Source: Desulfacinum sp.
GTDB taxonomy: Bacteria > Desulfobacterota > Syntrophobacteria > Syntrophobacterales > DSM-9756
Direction: 5' to 3'
Length of the DNA: 45,625 bases
NCBI GenBank assembly: GCA_014359885.1
Contig: JACIYN010000022.1
Span: 1 to 45,625, forward strand
A model generated the notes under the pieces. That model had not been told where the DNA came from and did not search any database. It saw only the letters and a program-made list of their open reading frames with translations. Positions 1 through 7,493 of this stretch are shown piece after piece. Position 1 is the stretch's first letter; every line of letters starts with the position of its first letter. Position numbers and translations under genes: made by a program.

Positions 1-107
1 TTTTGGCCCGACACCTGGAAGACGAAGGCAAGGAGGATTTGGCGCGGCTGGCCCGGCGCCTCGCCCGGTGGGAGAAGTCGGTCGGCGGGCAGGCGCATCC
101 GGAATGA
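1..107 (+). CDS. C-terminal end of an unidentified protein (5' partial)
   Basis: An open frame enters from the left edge and ends at TGA 105-107. The visible 34 residues are rich in Arg, Leu and Glu (LARRLARWEKSV) and look like an amphipathic helix. The stop lies 20 bases before the preferred start of the glycosyltransferase gene, so the two are probably co-transcribed. Too little is visible to assign a function. Confidence 0.5.
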   Translation, partial: LARHLEDEGKEDLARLARRLARWEKSVGGQAHPE

Positions 108-127
108 AAGGCGGGGAAGAATTCACC

Positions 128-1786
128 ATGCATTGGGCTACGCTGGACTCTTTCATGCTCGACGATCCCTTTTGGCAACAAAGAATGGGCATGCCTGTGG
201 CCAACGAGCAGTTTCTTCGCGCCGTTCTGGAATACGGAAGATGCTCCAGCTATCGCTTTTTCGCCACGGACGGGCCGAGCGCCGAGCGTCTTTTCGGGAT
301 CTTAAAGGCCCGCTTTCCCTGGGCCGCCGACCGGATCCGCGTACAGCCCCAAGCCACCTTGCCCACGGCCGTCCGCGCGTGCCGCCCGGATGTGGTCCAT
401 AACGGCGACTTCACCTACTACATGCCCCACCTGATCGAGTGGCGGAACCGCTTGAGCGCTTCGCTGCGGTTCCCCGTAACCGGCGTGACCCATTCCCTGG
501 ACACGGCCACGCTCTACACCAAGTTCATTTCCTTGTTGCTGGCCGGCCCCAAACCCTACGATGCCGTCGTCTGCACGAGTCGCTGTGCCGTGGAGATGCT
601 TCGTCAATCTTTTGACGAGATCCGCGAGGGATTCCGGGAGAAGTTCGGCGGTCTTCTTCCCGAGCCCCCCCGGCTTGTGCATATCCCGCTCGGCATTCCA
701 GAGCGGCGCAGGCCCATGTCCTCCCGCGGGCGGGCCCGCCGGAGGCTGGGGATTCCCGAAGACCACGTGGTCATCCTGACCCTGGGACGTTTGTCGCCGA
801 GGACCAAGATGGACCTCAGTCCCTTCTTGGAGGCTTTCGGGAGGTTCCTGGCCGGTCTGGAGGCCCGGGGGGGACCGGCGGTCACCTTGGTTGTGGCCGG
901 CGGGGGCCGCAAGGACGGCGTGCGCCTGGTCTCGGAGATGGTCGAAACGCTGGGGTTGACGGGCGTGGTGATGGTAAGGGCCAATGTGTCCGCGGGGGAG
1001 AAGGAGGAGCTGTATGCCGCCTCGGATCTTTTCTGTTCCCTGGTGGACAATTACCAGGAAACGTTCGGGCTGACCCTCCTGGAGGCCATGGAGGCGGGGC
1101 TTCCCGTGATCGCATCCGATTTCGACGGCTACAAGGACCTGGTCCTCCCGGGCGAAACGGGGTTTCTCGTGCCCACTTTCGCCAGCGGGAGCCAGGAGCC
1201 GTGGGACGGACTGGCAGGGATCCTGGAGCCGTCCGTGCTTCGTTTCTACCGCGCGCAAAAGGTCGCGTTCGATATGGACTTTCTGGTCCAGGTCCTTCAA
1301 ACCTTGGTCTGCAGGCCGGACATCCGGAGGGCCTTGGGGGAAAACGCCCGACGCCGCGTAGAAGATTTCCGATGGTCGCGGGTGATTCCCGCCTATCTGG
1401 ATCTGTGGGAGGACCTGGCTTCCAGGGCGCGGTCGGAATCCTCCGACGGGACAAAGGTCAGGCCCCTGATCACGCCCTCGGTTCCGAAGATCTTTTCCCA
1501 CTATCCATCCACGGTCCTGCATGACGAGTTTCTGGTTGTTCCAGGGCCCAATGGCGCCCGGTTTTCCTCGGGGCTTTTCCGGCCCATTCGATACGTTGAG
1601 ATGGCCCTGCTCCTCAACCAAGAGCTTCTGGAGGCCATGGTCCGGCGGACTTTCAGTCATAGTGAGTCGACCATCTCGGATCTGCTCCACGTGGGCCGTA
1701 CTGAATACGGCTTGGATCGGGACGCTTCCCTCCTGCATTTGGACTGGCTTATGAAACATGGGGTGTTGGTCCCGAAAAATTGTTAA
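128..1786 (+). CDS. Glycosyltransferase, GT4 family, possibly for flagellin glycosylation
   Basis: This is a 552-residue protein with the C-terminal signature of GT-B fold family 4 enzymes. A glycine-rich nucleotide-binding stretch (VVAGGGRKDG) precedes DNYQETFGLTLLEAMEAGLP, the E-x7-E sugar-nucleotide site, followed by IASDFDGYKDLV. ATG 128 was chosen because GGCGGGGAA lies just upstream; an in-frame GTG at 68 lacks a comparable site and overlaps the previous gene. After the GT domain (to about residue 450) there is an extra tail of about 100 residues ending in a small helical region, which I do not recognise. The flagellin gene starts 106 bases downstream. In many polarly flagellated bacteria such an enzyme modifies flagellin, but that role is inferred from position only. 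The sugar donor and acceptor are unknown. Confidence 0.75.
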   Translation: MHWATLDSFMLDDPFWQQRMGMPVANEQFLRAVLEYGRCSSYRFFATDGPSAERLFGILKARFPWAADRIRVQPQATLPTAVRACRPDVVHNGDFTYYMPHLIEWRNRLSASLRFPVTGVTHSLDTATLYTKFISLLLAGPKPYDAVVCTSRCAVEMLRQSFDEIREGFREKFGGLLPEPPRLVHIPLGIPERRRPMSSRGRARRRLGIPEDHVVILTLGRLSPRTKMDLSPFLEAFGRFLAGLEARGGPAVTLVVAGGGRKDGVRLVSEMVETLGLTGVVMVRANVSAGEKEELYAASDLFCSLVDNYQETFGLTLLEAMEAGLPVIASDFDGYKDLVLPGETGFLVPTFASGSQEPWDGLAGILEPSVLRFYRAQKVAFDMDFLVQVLQTLVCRPDIRRALGENARRRVEDFRWSRVIPAYLDLWEDLASRARSESSDGTKVRPLITPSVPKIFSHYPSTVLHDEFLVVPGPNGARFSSGLFRPIRYVEMALLLNQELLEAMVRRTFSHSESTISDLLHVGRTEYGLDRDASLLHLDWLMKHGVLVPKNC

Positions 1787-1811
1787 TGCCCGTCCACCAT
1801 CCTGCCGATAG
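1784..1811 (+). promoter_or_regulatory. Sigma28 (FliA)-like promoter of flagellin
   Basis: GCCGATAG at 1804-1811 matches the FliA -10 element GCCGATAA in seven of eight positions. TAAT at 1784-1787 lies 16 bases upstream, against a consensus of TAAA with 15. The site is about 80 bases before the flagellin start, as expected for a late flagellar gene. The -35 overlaps the stop codon of the glycosyltransferase. Confidence 0.5.
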
Positions 1812-1875
1812 CTAAGGTGAAGGCACAAGAGGACTGGTAGAAAGGTTTTTTGGCAGGGAAGTCAAAAACACCCCA

Positions 1876-1889
1876 TTCAAGGAGGAATG
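1876..1889 (+). promoter_or_regulatory. Strong flagellin ribosome binding site with GGA motifs, candidate CsrA target
   Basis: The leader reads TTCAAGGAGGAATG. The AAGGAGG Shine-Dalgarno sits six bases before ATG 1893 and directly abuts the alternative ATG 1887, which makes 1893 the likely start. The overlapping AGGA motifs resemble the core that CsrA recognises. Because csrA and fliW are encoded about 4-5 kb away, repression of flagellin translation by CsrA, relieved by FliW, is plausible but unproven. Confidence 0.4.
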
Positions 1890-1892
1890 ACC

Positions 1893-2729
1893 ATGGCACT
1901 TCGCATCAACACCAACGTTACGGCTCTTACCGTTCAGCGCAACCTCACCATCAACAACCGGAACCTTTCCCAATCGCTGGAGAGGCTCTCCACGGGCTAC
2001 CGGATCAACAGGGCTGCGGATGATGCGGCCGGCTTCGCGGTGGCCAACACGTTCAAGGCCAAGATCGCGTCTCTGAGAGTCGCCTATCAGAACGCCACGG
2101 AATCCAATTCCATGCTGCAGGTGGCCGACGGCGCCTTCCATGAGATCGAAAGCATTCTGGTGCGCATGAAGGAACTGGCCACGCAGGCTGCCGGTGATCA
2201 GATTACGAATAGCGAGCGAGAGCTGCTGAATACGGAATTCGTCCAGCTCCAGGGAGAACTGGACCGGATTGCCCAGACTTCCAAATACAACGGCGTGACG
2301 CTGGTCTACAGCACGGGATCGGGCGCCAAGACGACCTTCACCTTCCAGATCGGCGCGGAAAACGTCGGTCATGATCAGTTGGTGGTTGAGCTCAACTCGG
2401 TCTCCACGGCGGCCCTGGGTGTGAGCGCGTCCAAGATCGGAACGCTGGCAAGCGCTCAGGCGGCCATGACCAGTATCGACAATGCCCTTTCCAGCATCAA
2501 CAATTACATGTCCAAGCTCGGCGCCTACCAGAACCGGCTCCAGCACACCATGGACAACCTGAACATCATGATCGAGAACTACTCGGCCAGTGAATCGGCC
2601 ATCCGGGATGCCGACATGGCCGCGGAAGTCACCACGTTCACCAAGAACCAGATCCTGCAGCAGTCCGGTATGGCCATGCTGGCGCAGGCCAACGCGGCTC
2701 CGCAGCAGATTCTCCAGCTCCTGGGTTAA
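1893..2729 (+). CDS. fliC: Flagellin
   Basis: This 278-residue protein keeps both conserved flagellin ends. The N-terminal D0/D1 region (ALRINTNVTALTVQRNL, SLERLSTGYRINRAADDAAG) and the C-terminal D1/D0 region (SAIRDADMAAEVTTFTKNQI, ending QANAAPQQILQLLG) are both present. Only about 60 residues of variable centre separate them, so the surface domain is small, as in short deltaproteobacterial and Bacillus flagellins. It polymerises into the filament after export through the flagellar type III system. ATG 1893 is preferred over ATG 1887 because of Shine-Dalgarno spacing. The gene has its own sigma28-like promoter and is followed by a hairpin terminator, so it is probably monocistronic and highly expressed. 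Confidence 0.97.
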   Translation: MALRINTNVTALTVQRNLTINNRNLSQSLERLSTGYRINRAADDAAGFAVANTFKAKIASLRVAYQNATESNSMLQVADGAFHEIESILVRMKELATQAAGDQITNSERELLNTEFVQLQGELDRIAQTSKYNGVTLVYSTGSGAKTTFTFQIGAENVGHDQLVVELNSVSTAALGVSASKIGTLASAQAAMTSIDNALSSINNYMSKLGAYQNRLQHTMDNLNIMIENYSASESAIRDADMAAEVTTFTKNQILQQSGMAMLAQANAAPQQILQLLG

Positions 2730-2768
2730 GCATCGCAATTCACAAATATTCTACCAGTCCGAGGAGGG

Positions 2769-2800
2769 GGGGTGGTTCCATGGGGGGCCACCCCTTTCTT
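2769..2800 (+). terminator. Hairpin terminator after flagellin
   Basis: GGGGTGG (2769-2775) pairs with CCACCCC (2788-2794) around a 12-base loop, followed by TTTCTT. It lies 40 bases after the flagellin stop. The T tract is interrupted, so termination may be partial. Confidence 0.6.
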
Positions 2801-2957
2801 GCTGAAAGCTTTGTGAACCGCGTCCGTTCGTGAATTCCGCCAGGCCCCGAGCGGCCCTGGCCCATAAGAAAAGCGAGGAAGGCGGGCGGAACGTTATGCG
2901 GAACGGATACCATACCGGTTGAGCGTCCGCCGGATGGACTCGACGGGAGGTGCGCAC

Positions 2958-4259
2958 ATGGGAATCAGTCTCAGTGGGGTCGGAAGTGGGTTTGACTGGC
3001 AGACCGTCTTGGATCAGCTGCGGGAGGTGGAAGAGGAGCAATTCATCCAACCCTTGGAGGATCAGAAAGACCGCCAGGAAGAAGTCCTGTCCGCCTGGAA
3101 CACGGTGTCCACCAAATTGTCCGCCCTGCTCAGTGCGGTCCAGGACATGGAGGACTCGGACGATTTTGACCTTTTCACCACCTCGTTGAGTTCTTCCAGC
3201 AGTGTGGACGCGGAAAACCTTCTGACGGTAACGGTCGGATCCGGTGCGGCCAAAAGCCGCTTCGACATCCAGGTCACCAATCTGGCAAAGGCCGAAAAGC
3301 TCCAGTCCACTTCGGTGACGTCGGCCTCGGACTCCGCCGGATGGACGGGGACCATCACCATCGAAGGACACGACGTGACCCTGGACGGCAAGAGCCTGAA
3401 CGAACTCCAGGACGAGATCAACGCCCTCAATACGGGATCCAATGCCACCGGCGTGGTCGCGAGCATCCTCAAGGTGTCCGATTCCGACTATCGGCTCATT
3501 CTCACGAGCGAAGAAGAAGGGGCAGCGGGGATCCAGTTCACCGACGCTCCGGGCGACTACTTTTCCACCCTGCAGGCGGGAGAAGATGCGGCCTTCACCA
3601 TCGACGGCATCGCCATGACCCGATCGTCCAACACCATCACCGACGCCATCGAAGGGGTCACCCTTCATCTGCACGGCGAGGACCCGGCTACCACGGTTTC
3701 ATTAAGCATCGACCGGGATGAGGAGGCCGTCACAGAAAAGGTTCAAACGTTCGTCGATGCTTACAACAGCGTGGTGGACTACATCAACGACCAGTTTGAA
3801 TACAACGCCCTGGACGAAGAAGCCGGAGGGGTTCTCTTCGGCGATTCCCAGTTGCGCTCCATCAAGAACCGGATCCAGACCACCGTGCTCAGCCAACAAC
3901 TTTTCAACCACGGGGTCACCTTCTCCAACGACGGAACGCTGGAATTCGATGCCGACGAGTTCACCGAGGCCTTGTCCAAGGACTATGCGGGGACGATTTC
4001 GAAGTTCAACGGGTTGGCCCAGAGCTTGCAATCAGTTCTCGACGACCTGACCGATTCGGTGGACGGTACGGTCACGAAACAGATCAAGAGCGTGGAGGAC
4101 CAGATCGATACGCTGGATGATCGGATCTTGACCATGGAGGATCGGATTGACGCCGAAATGGAGCGGCTCCAGGAACAGTTCATAGCCATGGATACGGCCA
4201 TAAGCAACATGAATGCTCAGATGGAAACCCTTTCCCAGCTGCTGTCGAGCCTTTCCTGA
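2958..4259 (+). CDS. fliD: Flagellar filament cap protein FliD (HAP2)
   Basis: This 433-residue protein forms the cap under which exported flagellin folds into the filament. The N-terminal FliD motif (SLSGVGSGFDWQTVLDQLREVEEEQF, residues 3-28, broken here by no gap) is clear. The C-terminal FliD_C region includes the typical YNSVVDYINDQF segment and a long final coiled coil (TLDDRILTMEDRIDAEMERL). ATG 2958 is preceded by GGGAGGTG at a good distance; an in-frame upstream start at 2919 has no such site. It heads the run fliD-fliS-fliS-fliT/flgN. The length is in the short range for the family, matching the small flagellin. Confidence 0.93.
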   Translation: MGISLSGVGSGFDWQTVLDQLREVEEEQFIQPLEDQKDRQEEVLSAWNTVSTKLSALLSAVQDMEDSDDFDLFTTSLSSSSSVDAENLLTVTVGSGAAKSRFDIQVTNLAKAEKLQSTSVTSASDSAGWTGTITIEGHDVTLDGKSLNELQDEINALNTGSNATGVVASILKVSDSDYRLILTSEEEGAAGIQFTDAPGDYFSTLQAGEDAAFTIDGIAMTRSSNTITDAIEGVTLHLHGEDPATTVSLSIDRDEEAVTEKVQTFVDAYNSVVDYINDQFEYNALDEEAGGVLFGDSQLRSIKNRIQTTVLSQQLFNHGVTFSNDGTLEFDADEFTEALSKDYAGTISKFNGLAQSLQSVLDDLTDSVDGTVTKQIKSVEDQIDTLDDRILTMEDRIDAEMERLQEQFIAMDTAISNMNAQMETLSQLLSSLS

Positions 4260-4298
4260 TGCTCCGAGCAGGGAAGAGTTTGCCTGGAGGAGGAAAAA

Positions 4299-4670
4299 AT
4301 GACCTCTTACGCCTTGTCGGCCTGCCAACAAAGTGACGTTTCCCATGCGGATTTCCTGGATCTCATCGTGCGTTGTTACGATGCCATGCTGCGGGATTTC
4401 CGAGAGGCCAAGCAAGCCCACGCCCAAGGGGATGAGGATCTTCTGATGGATCGCATCCGCCACGCCCAGGACGTGGTCACCGAGCTTCTCGTGGGGCTGG
4501 ACTACGAAAGGGGCGGAGAGATCGCCGTAAATCTTGCCAGGATTTACAATTACATGCTCCGGGAACTGGTGGCCATCCGGGATTCCCATGCCCAGCAAAC
4601 CCTGGACCGCATGATCTCCATGACCGGTGAGCTCCGCGACGCATGGGTTCAGGTGGCGTGCGCTGTTTAG
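4299..4670 (+). CDS. fliS: Flagellin export chaperone FliS, first copy
   Basis: This 123-residue, mostly helical protein belongs to the FliS family, which binds the flagellin C-terminus in the cytoplasm and prevents early polymerisation. Family features are the helix LDLIVRCYDAMLRDF, the segment RIRHAQDVVTELLVGLDYERGGEIAVNL, and YNYMLRELV. GGAGGAGG lies just upstream of the start. The middle (about residues 48-85) is almost identical to that of the next gene. The N-terminus lacks the usual YxxN start seen in Bacillus FliS, and the C-terminus is short and ends in a hydrophobic VACAV. Confidence 0.9.
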   Translation: MTSYALSACQQSDVSHADFLDLIVRCYDAMLRDFREAKQAHAQGDEDLLMDRIRHAQDVVTELLVGLDYERGGEIAVNLARIYNYMLRELVAIRDSHAQQTLDRMISMTGELRDAWVQVACAV

Positions 4671-4700
4671 ATGATGAAGAACTGATGTGGAGGTGGATAG

Positions 4701-5141
4701 ATGGTGTTGAACAGGGCTCAGGATGCCTATCGAAAAACGAATGTGGCGACGGCGGACACCGCCAGCCTTGTCCTCATGTGCTATGAAGCGACCATCGAGG
4801 ACCTGCGGAAGGCCAAGGAGTACCACGCCTCCCATCGCATGGACGCCGCCTACGAACGCATCCGCCACGGGCAGGACGTGATCACGGAACTGCTGGTGGG
4901 CCTGGATTTCGAGCGTGGCGGAGAGATCGCGGTCAACCTCTCCCGCATTTACAACTACCTGCTCCGTGAGCTCATCGGGATCAACTCCATGAAAAGCCCC
5001 GATGTCTATAACGGCCTTATCGATATCCTGGAGGATCTACGGGAGGCATGGCAGGAAGTGAAACGGAAGTACGACCGGGGCGAACTTGTTCTCGACCCGC
5101 TCGAAACGCGAGACAATTGGGCCCGGTCCATCAGCGCCTGA
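4701..5141 (+). CDS. fliS: Flagellin export chaperone FliS, second copy
   Basis: This 146-residue FliS begins just 31 bases after the first copy and shares the central block RIRHGQDVITELLVGLDFERGGEIAVNLSRIYNYLLREL. Unlike its neighbour it keeps the canonical FliS start (NRAQDAYRKTNVATADTASLVLMCYEA), in which the Tyr is part of the flagellin-binding surface. It also has a longer charged tail (KRKYDRGELVLDPLETRDNW). This looks like a tandem duplication followed by divergence at both ends. This copy is the more typical flagellin chaperone; the first may serve another client. Confidence 0.92.
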   Translation: MVLNRAQDAYRKTNVATADTASLVLMCYEATIEDLRKAKEYHASHRMDAAYERIRHGQDVITELLVGLDFERGGEIAVNLSRIYNYLLRELIGINSMKSPDVYNGLIDILEDLREAWQEVKRKYDRGELVLDPLETRDNWARSISA

Positions 5142-5175
5142 AATCCAAGACGGGGCCGGCGCAAGGGAGGGCCGC

Positions 5176-5541
5176 TTGACTTCGGCCGAACAGATGGAAT
5201 CTTTGGTCCTGGCGGCGGAGGAGCTTCGCTCGGACCTGCAGGATCTCCGGGATCTCGCCTGCCGGAACGCCGATGCGGCGGCGATCCACCGGGCGACCCT
5301 CCGATGCAAGGATGCCTTCTCGCGGCTGGTGGATCTGGCATCTTCCCTGGAGTCGGAGGGACCACACCGGCAAGTCGTCAACCAGGAGCTTCGGGGTCTT
5401 CTCGCGGACCTGCTTGATGGTTATTCAGCCTGCCAAGAAGAACTCGCCCGGGCCTCCGGCCGGATCAGGACCCTGCTGGCCGGGGTGCGGAAAACGAAGT
5501 CTGCTTCCAAGCAATACCAGAAAATCGCCGCACTGGGATAA
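5176..5541 (+). CDS. Small helical flagellar chaperone, FliT/FlgN-like
   Basis: This 121-residue all-helical protein follows the fliS pair, where FliT or FlgN chaperones are commonly encoded. The likely start is TTG 5176, preceded by GGGAGGG, giving TSAEQMESLVLAAEEL. An upstream ATG at 5086 in the same frame lies inside fliS and is unlikely. Heptad-like Leu spacing runs through the chain, and the C-terminus (IRTLLAGVRKTKSASKQYQKIAALG) resembles the basic tail of FlgN/FliT proteins. Sequence conservation in this family is low, so assignment rests mainly on position, size and helix content. Confidence 0.6.
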   Translation: MTSAEQMESLVLAAEELRSDLQDLRDLACRNADAAAIHRATLRCKDAFSRLVDLASSLESEGPHRQVVNQELRGLLADLLDGYSACQEELARASGRIRTLLAGVRKTKSASKQYQKIAALG

Positions 5542-5571
5542 GCCGACCCACGCCTGGCGGGACCACAATCA

Positions 5572-5605
5572 AGCCCCCTGCCCCCTCTCGGTGGGGATGG
5601 GGGCT
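5572..5605. terminator. Bidirectional terminator between converging flagellar operons
   Basis: AGCCCCC (5572-5578) pairs with GGGGGCT (5599-5605), with further CCCC/GGGG pairing inside. A T-rich run follows on the plus strand. The fliW stop begins two bases beyond the stem, so the hairpin can serve the fli chaperone operon from the left and the csrA-fliW operon from the right. Confidence 0.7.
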
Positions 5606-5606
5606 G

Positions 5607-6038
5607 CTATTCTTCTTTTCTTTGAGGCTCAAGGACTTCGATAACGGTCTTTCGCTCCGTCTCCTCAAGAACCCATTGGTAGGCTTGGCGGTTGGCGGCA
5701 TTCAGGAGCAAGGGGGCTCTGAGGTGCGGCCGCACGGCCCGGGTGGTCCTGTCGACAGAGACAAGGACCAGGATGGCCAAGTCTTGAGTGTCCTGGAGGC
5801 CCAGGAGAGCGGCCCGTTTTTCGGGGACCTTGTATTGGATGCCGAAGACGTCCGGCGGCGAAACCACGAAGGCCACATCCGGCTGGTCCACGGCTTGAAG
5901 CCATTTGAACGGCCCTTGGCGGTGTTCCAAAAGCACGTAGCGCTTGAGATCTTCGAAGCCGGGAATGCCCCACGGAAAGTGGATGAAGGTGCTTTCGTCC
6001 AGGTCCAAGGTGCCGAATCGGGAGGTTTCGATTTTCAT
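5607..6038 (-). CDS. fliW: Flagellar assembly factor FliW
   Basis: This 143-residue protein is a typical FliW by length and by the motifs GIPGFEDLKRYVLLE, FKWLQAVDQPDVAFVV, and the acidic ILVLVSVD core strand. FliW binds both flagellin and CsrA. When cytoplasmic flagellin is exported, FliW is released and inactivates CsrA, allowing new flagellin synthesis. It is the last gene of a minus-strand run that begins with csrA. Its ATG (6036-6038) overlaps the TGA of the preceding small ORF (ATGA), implying translational coupling. The flagellin target of this switch lies 3 kb to the left. Confidence 0.95.
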   Translation of the reverse strand: MKIETSRFGTLDLDESTFIHFPWGIPGFEDLKRYVLLEHRQGPFKWLQAVDQPDVAFVVSPPDVFGIQYKVPEKRAALLGLQDTQDLAILVLVSVDRTTRAVRPHLRAPLLLNAANRQAYQWVLEETERKTVIEVLEPQRKEE

Positions 6039-6193
6039 GCCGGTTCTTCTTCCGTTTTGCCGAAGGCTTCCGAGACGATTCGATAAACGAACGCCGCGTC
6101 GTCGATGGCTTGTTCCGCGTCTTCCAGGTCGTATTCTTCCAGCCTCACTTGGGCCTTGCGAAGATACGCTTCCGTGAGTTTGTCTGATTTCAT
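6035..6193 (-). CDS. Small helical protein between nucleotidyltransferase and FliW
   Basis: A 52-residue frame starts at ATG 6193 and ends at TGA 6035-6037. It overlaps its upstream neighbour by four bases and fliW by three, so it sits precisely in a translationally coupled chain. The product (MKSDKLTEAYLRKAQVRLEE...) is predicted to be two helices, acidic, with no Cys and no membrane segment. MNT-type nucleotidyltransferases are often paired with HEPN-domain proteins, and the opening YLRKAQVRLEE recalls a HEPN first helix. However, it is far too short for a full HEPN fold and shows no R-x4-6-H motif. It may be a HEPN remnant or an unrelated adaptor. Confidence 0.6.
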   Translation of the reverse strand: MKSDKLTEAYLRKAQVRLEEYDLEDAEQAIDDAAFVYRIVSEAFGKTEEEPA

Positions 6194-6735
6194 GGCACCA
6201 GCTCGAGAGTCTTGGGGCTTTCGCGGCCGCTCACGTCCCAGAGCCAGCCCGTTCCCACCGGTTCCTTTCGGGCTCCCGATTCCGCCAGATGCTCTTTTAC
6301 GCCGCGCACGATGTGGTCCAGGAGGCCGTGGGGGTCATGGACGATCACGTGGTGTTCCACGAGATCGTAGTAGATGGGGTGAACGAAGCGGGCTTCTTCC
6401 TTCATGAGAATGTAGGGGGAAAGCTCGCAAAGGACTCCTTCTTGTTCATAGAGTTCTTGGGCCAGGGCATCGTGCTTCATCTCGATCTGTTCCACGAACC
6501 GGGCCATGCGCTCCGTAAAACCTTCCTTGGCGTCCAGAATCAGGAGAAGATCCAGGTCGGAATTGAGTCGGTTTTCCCCGCGGGCATGGGAACCGAAAAT
6601 GGCGCAGGCCAGCAGTTGATCTCCGTAATGGGCCACGATTTCCTTTAGAATGGTTTGGATATAGGCCTCGTGGTGCGGGGAGAATGTCTTGAGCCGGCCT
6701 GTGATGGTTTTCCAATCCACGGTGTCTGCTCGCAT
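6190..6735 (-). CDS. MNT-type nucleotidyltransferase domain protein
   Basis: This 181-residue protein has the minimal nucleotidyltransferase signature GSHARGENRLNSDLDLLLI at residues 48-66. It contains the GS dipeptide and the two catalytic Asp (D60, D62) that bind divalent metal. A helical C-terminal half follows (to about residue 140). Relatives either transfer AMP to a partner toxin or to small molecules, or act as antitoxins of HEPN RNases. It lies between csrA (21 bases upstream) and a 52-residue ORF, then fliW, so it is probably transcribed with the CsrA/FliW system. The target is unknown. Confidence 0.8.
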   Translation of the reverse strand: MRADTVDWKTITGRLKTFSPHHEAYIQTILKEIVAHYGDQLLACAIFGSHARGENRLNSDLDLLLILDAKEGFTERMARFVEQIEMKHDALAQELYEQEGVLCELSPYILMKEEARFVHPIYYDLVEHHVIVHDPHGLLDHIVRGVKEHLAESGARKEPVGTGWLWDVSGRESPKTLELVP

Positions 6736-6756
6736 GGAATCTTGACGGATCCGGGT

Positions 6757-6993
6757 TCAGGTCGCCTTGGCCGGAAGGCTGCCCAGGACGTCATCCAGGT
6801 CGTCGGCCCGGATGGCGGCCGCCTGCCGGTTTTCTTCCTGGATCTTCTGGTAGAGCTCCTCGCGGAAGATGGGTACGTGGCGGGGACTCTTGATGCCCAC
6901 CTTCACCTTGTTCTGGTCCACGGCGGTGATCACCACCTGGATGTCGTCCCCGATCCGAATGGCTTCCCCCACCTTGCGGGTCAGTATGAGCAT
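6757..6993 (-). CDS. csrA: Carbon storage / translational regulator CsrA
   Basis: This 78-residue CsrA has the classic start MLILTRKVGEAIRIGDDI, the central VKVGIKSPRHVPIFREELY, and a longer acidic tail (residues 55-78) typical of species that use FliW. FliW binds such C-terminal extensions. CsrA dimers bind GGA motifs in RNA hairpins and block translation. The start is placed at ATG 6991-6993, with GGGGGA upstream; the frame stays open further upstream but that extension has no CsrA similarity. It is the first gene of csrA - nucleotidyltransferase - small ORF - fliW. Confidence 0.96.
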   Translation of the reverse strand: MLILTRKVGEAIRIGDDIQVVITAVDQNKVKVGIKSPRHVPIFREELYQKIQEENRQAAAIRADDLDDVLGSLPAKAT

Positions 6994-7045
6994 GGTGTCC
7001 CCCGTTGAGGCGGCTGTGAGCGGCCGGTGCGGTGGGAAGGAAAAT

Positions 7046-7074
7046 TCACCGCAGAGGCGCAGAGTTCGCAGAGG
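7046..7074 (+). repeat. Short 9-nt periodic CGCAGAG repeat
   Basis: CGCAGAG occurs three times at about 9-base spacing (ACCGCAGAGGCGCAGAGTTC and following GCAGAGG). Similar nonamer arrays are common in intergenic DNA of several phyla. It lies in the csrA/hicB divergent region. Confidence 0.5.
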
Positions 7075-7088
7075 CTTTTGGGGTGTTT

Positions 7089-7121
7089 CGGGCCGGGGCG
7101 CTGAGACGCCGCCCCGGCCCG
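7089..7121. repeat. GC-rich inverted repeat in the csrA upstream region
   Basis: CGGGCCGGGGCG (7089-7100) is perfectly complementary to CGCCCCGGCCCG (7110-7121) around a nine-base loop. A second small hairpin (GCCC...GGGC) follows at once. It lies about 100 bases upstream of csrA. No T tract follows, so it is not an obvious terminator. Confidence 0.5.
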
Positions 7122-7198
7122 AGCGCCCGCCCTTCGGGCACACCATAGCAAAAACCATCGCCGGGAGCCACCCGGAAAGGACCGGAACATGGAAGAGC

Positions 7199-7236
7199 TT
7201 TACCCGACCTTGGGTGTTCATTATAGTTTCAATGAA
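7199..7236 (+). promoter_or_regulatory. Sigma70-like promoter and candidate operator of hicBA
   Basis: TTTACC (7199-7204) and TATAGT (7222-7227) are separated by exactly 17 bases. An inverted repeat TTCATT (7217-7222) / AATGAA (7231-7236) straddles the -10, the usual place for an autorepressing antitoxin to bind. The hicB start follows 41 bases later. Confidence 0.5.
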
Positions 7237-7277
7237 AAAACACCTTTCGACGCCCGCCGTAACAGAGGGGTTCCACC

Positions 7278-7493
7278 ATGCCGAAACAATTTGTCGTGCT
7301 CATCGAAAAAGACCAGGAAGGTTACTACGTGGCCACGGTGCCTGCGCTCCGCGGGTGCCACACCCAGGCCCGATCCCTGGATGAGCTCATGAGCCGAGTC
7401 AAGGAGGCCATCCAACTCTGCTTGGAAGTGGAAGGGGAGGATATGGAGCCCCTGGATTTTGTCGGTGTCCAACAAGTGGCTATTGCCCCATGA
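7278..7493 (+). CDS. hicB: HicB-type antitoxin
   Basis: This 71-residue protein has the HicB partial RNase-H-like fold. It opens with FVVLIEKDQEGYYVATVPALRGCHTQARSLDE (in two parts, residues 5-20 and 21-36) and continues with ELMSRVKEAIQLCLEVEG. HicB neutralises HicA by direct binding and usually represses its own operon. This short form has no obvious C-terminal DNA-binding domain, so repression may need the HicA complex or a second factor. It precedes hicA, the reverse of the classic hicAB order, and overlaps it by four bases. Confidence 0.88.
   Translation: MPKQFVVLIEKDQEGYYVATVPALRGCHTQARSLDELMSRVKEAIQLCLEVEGEDMEPLDFVGVQQVAIAP

Noticed and set aside
2858..2866. GCCCATAAG as a sigma28 promoter for fliD
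   Set aside because: The -10 is close but no TAAA-like -35 lies at the right distance.
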